Below are positions 6,295 through 9,047 of a stretch of 9,047 nt of DNA, piece by piece. The stretch lies in contig JBCCZI010000150.1 of the NCBI GenBank assembly GCA_039187815.1, positions 1 to 9,047 of the forward strand. Reading direction: 5' to 3'. The notes under the pieces are model-generated. The model did not search any database and had not been told where the DNA came from. It saw nothing but the letters and a program-made list of their open reading frames with translations. A program made the position numbers and the translations under genes. Numbering within the stretch: the stretch's first letter is position 1; each line of letters starts with the position of its first letter. Origin of the DNA: Thermohalobaculum sp039187815 (lineage in GTDB: Bacteria; Pseudomonadota; Alphaproteobacteria; Rhodobacterales; Rhodobacteraceae).

Positions 6295-7053
6295 TCAACC
6301 CTCGTCGCTATCAACCCGCTCGGAGATCATGCCCTGGAGCGATGAGAACCGGTCCTGCAGATCGGCGCGCAGGTCGTCCACAACCACCGCATAGGTCGCG
6401 AGCGGTTGCTGGGCCCCCGGCACCCGTGCGCTGATCTGATCCCTAAAGCTGTAGAGCCCGGCCAGTGTTCCAAGCACCATGGCAACCAGGACAAAGCCGG
6501 TCAGCCCCGCACCGGTGCCGCGCCGCTTGGCTTCCTCGAACTTGCGGTTGCGCCGGCGATGCTTGGACATCATGCGTTTGCGCTGACCGACGCCATCGGT
6601 CTCGCGGGTCTCGTCCCCGCCCCGCACCGCTCGTAGCCGCGCCGACTGGCCGCCCTGACTGCCGCTCTGGCGCATGAAGCTCTCGGTGCGCTCAATCTCG
6701 TCGTCGTCGTCGAAGTTTTGGCCAAATACCGCGCGGCGGACGTCATCGCGGGCACGGGGGCCTCGCGGGTCCTCCTCCTGCCAGCTCTGCGTGGCGTAGG
6801 TCTCGCCCTCGTCCTGGCGATCGCCACGTTGCACCTGGTCGAGCATCTGGCGGATCTCGGCCATCTGCTTGCTGCGCCGGGGTGGCTGGGTCTGCACACC
6901 GATAGACGAGACATCGATCGGTCCGTCCTCGACCGGCAGTGCGTGCCAGATATTGCCGCAGGACGAACAGGTCACGTCTCGACCATTGGCCCCCAGTGCT
7001 TCGGCGGGGACCTGATAGCGCGCGCCGCAGTTCGGGCATTCAATCTCGACCAT
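6295..7053 (-). CDS. MJ0042-type zinc-ribbon, single-pass membrane protein, function unknown
   Basis: A 252-residue protein. The N-terminus is a zinc ribbon with Cys6-x2-Cys9 and Cys29-x2-Cys32 (ECPNCGARY...VTCSSCGNIW), matching the MJ0042-type finger. A polar, probably disordered region follows, with an acidic patch DDDDE (115-119). Next come a strongly basic stretch (about 158-178), one hydrophobic segment (about 183-203) and a 49-residue tail. The basic side suggests the ribbon faces the cytoplasm and the tail the periplasm (inference). The ATG at 7053 was chosen because the ribbon begins at once and GGAGAG lies just upstream. A frame extending to 7140 would put 29 unrelated residues ahead of it. 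It is divergent from ftsE and convergent to the DUF4175 gene. A zinc-ribbon gene beside ftsE recurs in alphaproteobacteria as I recall it. The ribbon may bind nucleic acid or a protein partner; nothing here decides. Confidence 0.88.
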   Translation of the reverse strand: MVEIECPNCGARYQVPAEALGANGRDVTCSSCGNIWHALPVEDGPIDVSSIGVQTQPPRRSKQMAEIRQMLDQVQRGDRQDEGETYATQSWQEEDPRGPRARDDVRRAVFGQNFDDDDEIERTESFMRQSGSQGGQSARLRAVRGGDETRETDGVGQRKRMMSKHRRRNRKFEEAKRRGTGAGLTGFVLVAMVLGTLAGLYSFRDQISARVPGAQQPLATYAVVVDDLRADLQDRFSSLQGMISERVDSDEG

Positions 7054-7089
7054 GGTGACTCTCCACCCAATTGCCTCAAGGCATTGCCC

Positions 7090-7103
7090 TATCGATACCG
7101 ATA
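7090..7103. promoter_or_regulatory. Inverted repeat TATCG-N4-CGATA, possible operator
   Basis: The half-sites TATCG (7090-7094) and CGATA (7099-7103) flank ATAC and cover the candidate -10 of the zinc-ribbon gene. It is AT-rich compared with its surroundings. It could be a protein-binding site or chance; no family is assigned. Confidence 0.25.
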
Positions 7104-7120
7104 TGACGCCGGCAAGACAA
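7092..7120 (-). promoter_or_regulatory. Candidate promoter of the zinc-ribbon gene
   Basis: On the minus strand TTGTCT (7115-7120, 4 of 6) and TATCGA (7092-7097, 3 of 6) are 17 bp apart. Transcription would begin near 7085, giving a leader of about 30 nt. The spacing is ideal but the -10 match is modest. Confidence 0.3.
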
Positions 7121-7210
7121 TCCCGGAGCCATCGGGCCATCGAGCGGTTGCCAGCGCCCGCTCCATTGGGCAGGCTCAGCGCCTGTGGTGAGAACGAGGC
7201 GGCAGGCAGG

Positions 7211-7885
7211 ATGATAGCGCTCGAGGGCGTCAGCTTTGGCTATGGGAGCCACCGGGCGCTGCGCGATCTCGATGTGGAGGTCGAGGCCGGCTCGTTCCAT
7301 TTCCTGACCGGCCCGTCGGGCGCGGGCAAGACGACGTTCCTCAAGCTCCTCTATCTTGAGCATCTGCCGAGCGAGGGCGTGCTGCGCCTGTTCGGCCAGG
7401 ACCCGCTCGAGCTGCCGCGGCGCGACGTTCCCAAACTGCGCCGGCGCATCGGCATCGTGTTCCAGGAGTTCCGGCTGATCGAGCACATGACGGTGGTCGA
7501 GAACATCGCCTTGCCGCTGCGCGTCGCCGGGCACCGGGTCGGAGACTACGAGGCCGATGTGGCCGAGCTGATCAAATGGGTCGGCTTGTCCGCCCGGGTC
7601 GATGCGTATCCCCAAGAGCTCTCGGCCGGGGAGAAACAACGCGCAGCCATTGCCCGCGCGGTGATCAACTCGCCGGATCTGATCCTCGCGGACGAGCCGA
7701 CGGGCAATGTCGACCCGGAGATGGGCGCGCGCATCCTGCGGCTGCTGCTCGAGCTCAACAAGCTCGGCAAGACGGTTCTGGTGGCCACCCACGATCTCGG
7801 CATGATCCGCTCGGTGCGCGGGATCGTTCCGGCGCGGCTGCTCCGCCTGAGCGACGGCACCCTGACCGTCGGGACCGAGCTGTGA
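7211..7885 (+). CDS. ftsE: Cell-division ATP-binding protein FtsE
   Basis: The 224-residue cytoplasmic ATPase of the FtsEX complex, an ABC-type machine that in studied bacteria drives periplasmic peptidoglycan hydrolases or their activators at the septum rather than transporting a substrate. All ABC motifs are present: Walker A GPSGAGKTT (34-42), Q-loop Gln85 (VFQE), signature LSAGE (137-141), Walker B LILADEP (157-163, Glu162 catalytic) and switch His194 (ATHD). The FQEFRLIEHMTVVENIALPL stretch is typical of FtsE. The start is the ATG at 7211, where the family's N-terminal beta strand begins (MIALEGVSFGYG). Possible ribosome sites are GGCAGG (7201-7206) and GAGG (7196-7199), neither ideally spaced. 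The stop overlaps the ftsX start as GTGA. ftsY, which precedes ftsE in E. coli, is absent here. Confidence 0.94.
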   Translation: MIALEGVSFGYGSHRALRDLDVEVEAGSFHFLTGPSGAGKTTFLKLLYLEHLPSEGVLRLFGQDPLELPRRDVPKLRRRIGIVFQEFRLIEHMTVVENIALPLRVAGHRVGDYEADVAELIKWVGLSARVDAYPQELSAGEKQRAAIARAVINSPDLILADEPTGNVDPEMGARILRLLLELNKLGKTVLVATHDLGMIRSVRGIVPARLLRLSDGTLTVGTEL

Positions 7886-8766
7886 GCGGGCGCCACGACG
7901 GCCTACAGGCCGCCGCGTCGCTGCCCCCCATTGTGCCGCAAAGCGGTTGGACTGCCCCACTGACGACCATGGCGGCCATCGCCATGAGCTTTCTGGCCGT
8001 CTGCACGCTGTTGGCCGGGATGGCGGCGGCGGGCATGGCGCGGGGCTGGGAAAGCGAGTTGGCGGGACTTGCCACGGTGCGGGTCGCGGGGCCGCCCGAG
8101 ACGCAAGAAGCGGCTGTTGGCCGGGCGCTGGCGGTCTTGCTCGAGACCCCGGGCGTGCTGTCAGCGCGCGCGCTCGGCGATGACGAGCAGGCGGCCCTGC
8201 TTGAGCCCTGGCTCGGCGATCTGTCAGGGCTTGGCGATCTGCCGGCGCCGCGACTGATCGATCTGAAGCTGGCCGGGCGCGGACCGGATCGCGAGGCGCT
8301 GGTCCGCCGACTCACCGAAGCGGTGCCGGGTGCCATCTACGATGACCACGCAATCTGGCGCGGGCCTTTAACCGAGGCGGTCGAGACGCTTGGCCGGGTC
8401 GCCTGGATCGCCACCGCACTTGTCGCGCTGGCCGCCGGTGGAACTGTGGCGCTGGCCGCCCGCGCCACGCTGTCGGCGCATCTGGACATCATCCGCATCG
8501 TGCGCCTGATCGGGGGCGAGGACCACTATATCGCCGGGGCCTTCGTGAGACGTCTTGCGCTACGCGGCTTGGCCGGCGGGATGCTGGGCACGGCGGCGGC
8601 GCTGCTGATGCTGGCGACGCTGCCATCCGAGGCGGTGCCCGAGGCGCTGCTGCCCGGTTGGGAGGGGCGCCTCGCGCTCATCATCGGTGTGCCGGCGGCC
8701 AGCGCGCTGATCGCCTGGCTCACTGCTCGGGCTTCGGTGCGCGCGGTGCTGCGCGACATCATCTGA
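7882..8766 (+). CDS. ftsX: Cell-division membrane protein FtsX
   Basis: The 294-residue membrane partner of FtsE. The layout is that of FtsX: a short cytoplasmic N-terminus, TM1 (about 30-52), a periplasmic domain of about 118 residues (53-170), then TM2 (about 171-193), TM3 (about 228-248) and TM4 (about 264-284). The segment between TM2 and TM3 holds the conserved 'IIRIVRLIGGEDHYIAGAFVRR', like the LIGA-x2-x-I-x3-F block of other FtsX proteins, which contacts FtsE. The start is the GTG at 7882, overlapping the ftsE stop, so translation is probably coupled. The next start, at 7970, would fall at TM1. The periplasmic domain is where hydrolase activators such as EnvC dock in E. coli. The partner in this organism cannot be inferred. 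Confidence 0.92.
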   Translation: MSGRHDGLQAAASLPPIVPQSGWTAPLTTMAAIAMSFLAVCTLLAGMAAAGMARGWESELAGLATVRVAGPPETQEAAVGRALAVLLETPGVLSARALGDDEQAALLEPWLGDLSGLGDLPAPRLIDLKLAGRGPDREALVRRLTEAVPGAIYDDHAIWRGPLTEAVETLGRVAWIATALVALAAGGTVALAARATLSAHLDIIRIVRLIGGEDHYIAGAFVRRLALRGLAGGMLGTAAALLMLATLPSEAVPEALLPGWEGRLALIIGVPAASALIAWLTARASVRAVLRDII

Positions 8767-8775
8767 GGGCGCGCC

Positions 8776-9047
8776 GTGGCGGTCTTGCGCGGCGCGCTCT
8801 TCACCGTGTGTCTCTATGGCTTGATGGCGGCCATGGGCGTGCTCGGCGTCGTCTGGCTGTGGTCCGAGGCCCGCACGCGCGCCTGGATGAAGCTGCACAA
8901 CCGCATCGCTTTTTGGCTGTTGCGCTGGATCTGCGGCATCCGGCTCGAGATCCGGGGCCCCGTGCCCACCGGGCGCGTCGTGGTGGCGGCCAAGCACCAG
9001 TCGATGCTCGATGTCCTGATGCTCTACAACGCCTTGCCCGAGGCGCG
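8776..9047 (+). CDS. plsC: 1-acyl-sn-glycerol-3-phosphate acyltransferase, PlsC type (5' part only)
   Basis: The first 90 residues of a protein that continues beyond the window. The start is GTG, 9 bp after the ftsX stop, with GAGGG (8765-8769) 6 nt upstream. Residues about 5-29 form a hydrophobic membrane segment. The acyltransferase motif I, H-x4-D, appears as KHQSMLD with His74 and Asp79. This pair is the catalytic dyad of the PlsC/LPLAT family, which adds the second acyl chain to lysophosphatidic acid to make phosphatidic acid. The other motifs (FPEGTR type) would lie further right and cannot be checked, so a related acyltransferase (for example of ornithine lipids) remains possible. The spacing implies co-transcription with ftsEX, linking a divisome component and phospholipid synthesis. 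Confidence 0.85.
   Translation, partial: MAVLRGALFTVCLYGLMAAMGVLGVVWLWSEARTRAWMKLHNRIAFWLLRWICGIRLEIRGPVPTGRVVVAAKHQSMLDVLMLYNALPEA

Larger units (their letters stand above)
7054..7210. promoter_or_regulatory. Divergent regulatory region between the zinc-ribbon gene and ftsE
   Basis: 157 bp hold the starts of two divergent units. Visible elements: a GANTC site (GACTC, 7057-7061) at the ribosome site of the zinc-ribbon gene, a candidate minus-strand promoter (7092-7120) and a dyad over its -10 (both listed separately). There is also a dyad CAGGC/GCCTG (7171-7175 and 7181-7185, 5-nt loop) about 25 nt before ftsE. For ftsE, TTGCCA at 7148-7153 is a good -35 match, but no good -10 follows at the usual distance. 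The ftsE frame is open across the whole region, but nothing there looks like FtsE. Confidence 0.55.

Noticed and set aside
7052..7210. N-terminal extension of FtsE by 53 residues
   Set aside because: The frame is open, but the added residues do not resemble FtsE, and the family's first strand begins at the ATG at 7211.
7076..7960. Minus-strand 294-residue frame across ftsE
   Set aside because: Shadow of ftsE, which has all ABC ATPase motifs in the sense frame.

Overview
The window reads as a stretch of core chromosome from an alphaproteobacterium, most likely Rhodobacterales/Rhodobacteraceae. The basis is high GC with strong G/C third positions, frequent GTG starts, a gene order (tlpA-like <> argH-lptM-lysA-DUF4175 > < zinc-ribbon protein <> ftsE-ftsX-plsC) that I recall as typical of that group, and the TIGR02302/DUF4175 and MJ0042-type zinc-ribbon families, which are characteristic of alphaproteobacteria. 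No mobile elements, CRISPR arrays, rRNA or tRNA genes were seen. Nearly all the DNA is coding.

Layout. (1) Positions 1-128 are non-coding DNA downstream of the first gene, with small dyads and two GANTC sites. (2) Positions 129-731, minus strand: a secreted TlpA-type thioredoxin. (3) Positions 761-6240, plus strand: a tightly packed run of argH (arginine biosynthesis), a 48-residue lipoprotein of the LptM/YifL type, lysA (last step of lysine biosynthesis) and a large membrane-anchored protein of unknown function (DUF4175/TIGR02302) with a Gln/Gly repeat. The gaps are a 4-bp overlap, 3 bp and 33 bp, so this is probably one transcription unit. (4) Positions 6241-6294: a short convergent gap with a GC-rich hairpin, a possible terminator. 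(5) Positions 6295-7053, minus strand: a zinc-ribbon, single-pass membrane protein. (6) Positions 7054-7210: a divergent regulatory region. (7) Positions 7211-9047, plus strand: ftsE, ftsX and the start of a plsC-type acyltransferase, which runs off the window end. ftsE and ftsX overlap by 4 bp and plsC follows 9 bp later.

How the genes fit together. One cluster joins amino-acid biosynthesis (Arg, and Lys made from meso-diaminopimelate, itself a peptidoglycan precursor) with two envelope proteins, the LptM-like lipoprotein and the DUF4175 protein. The other joins the FtsEX divisome ABC complex with an enzyme of phospholipid synthesis. The zinc-ribbon protein between them is divergent from ftsE and convergent to the DUF4175 gene. 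It and the DUF4175 protein are the two genes without an established function. I see no clearly new multi-gene system. The points most worth a second look are those two proteins, the tlpA/argH start region, where each gene's candidate promoter lies inside the other gene, and the short lipoprotein gene, which is easily missed.
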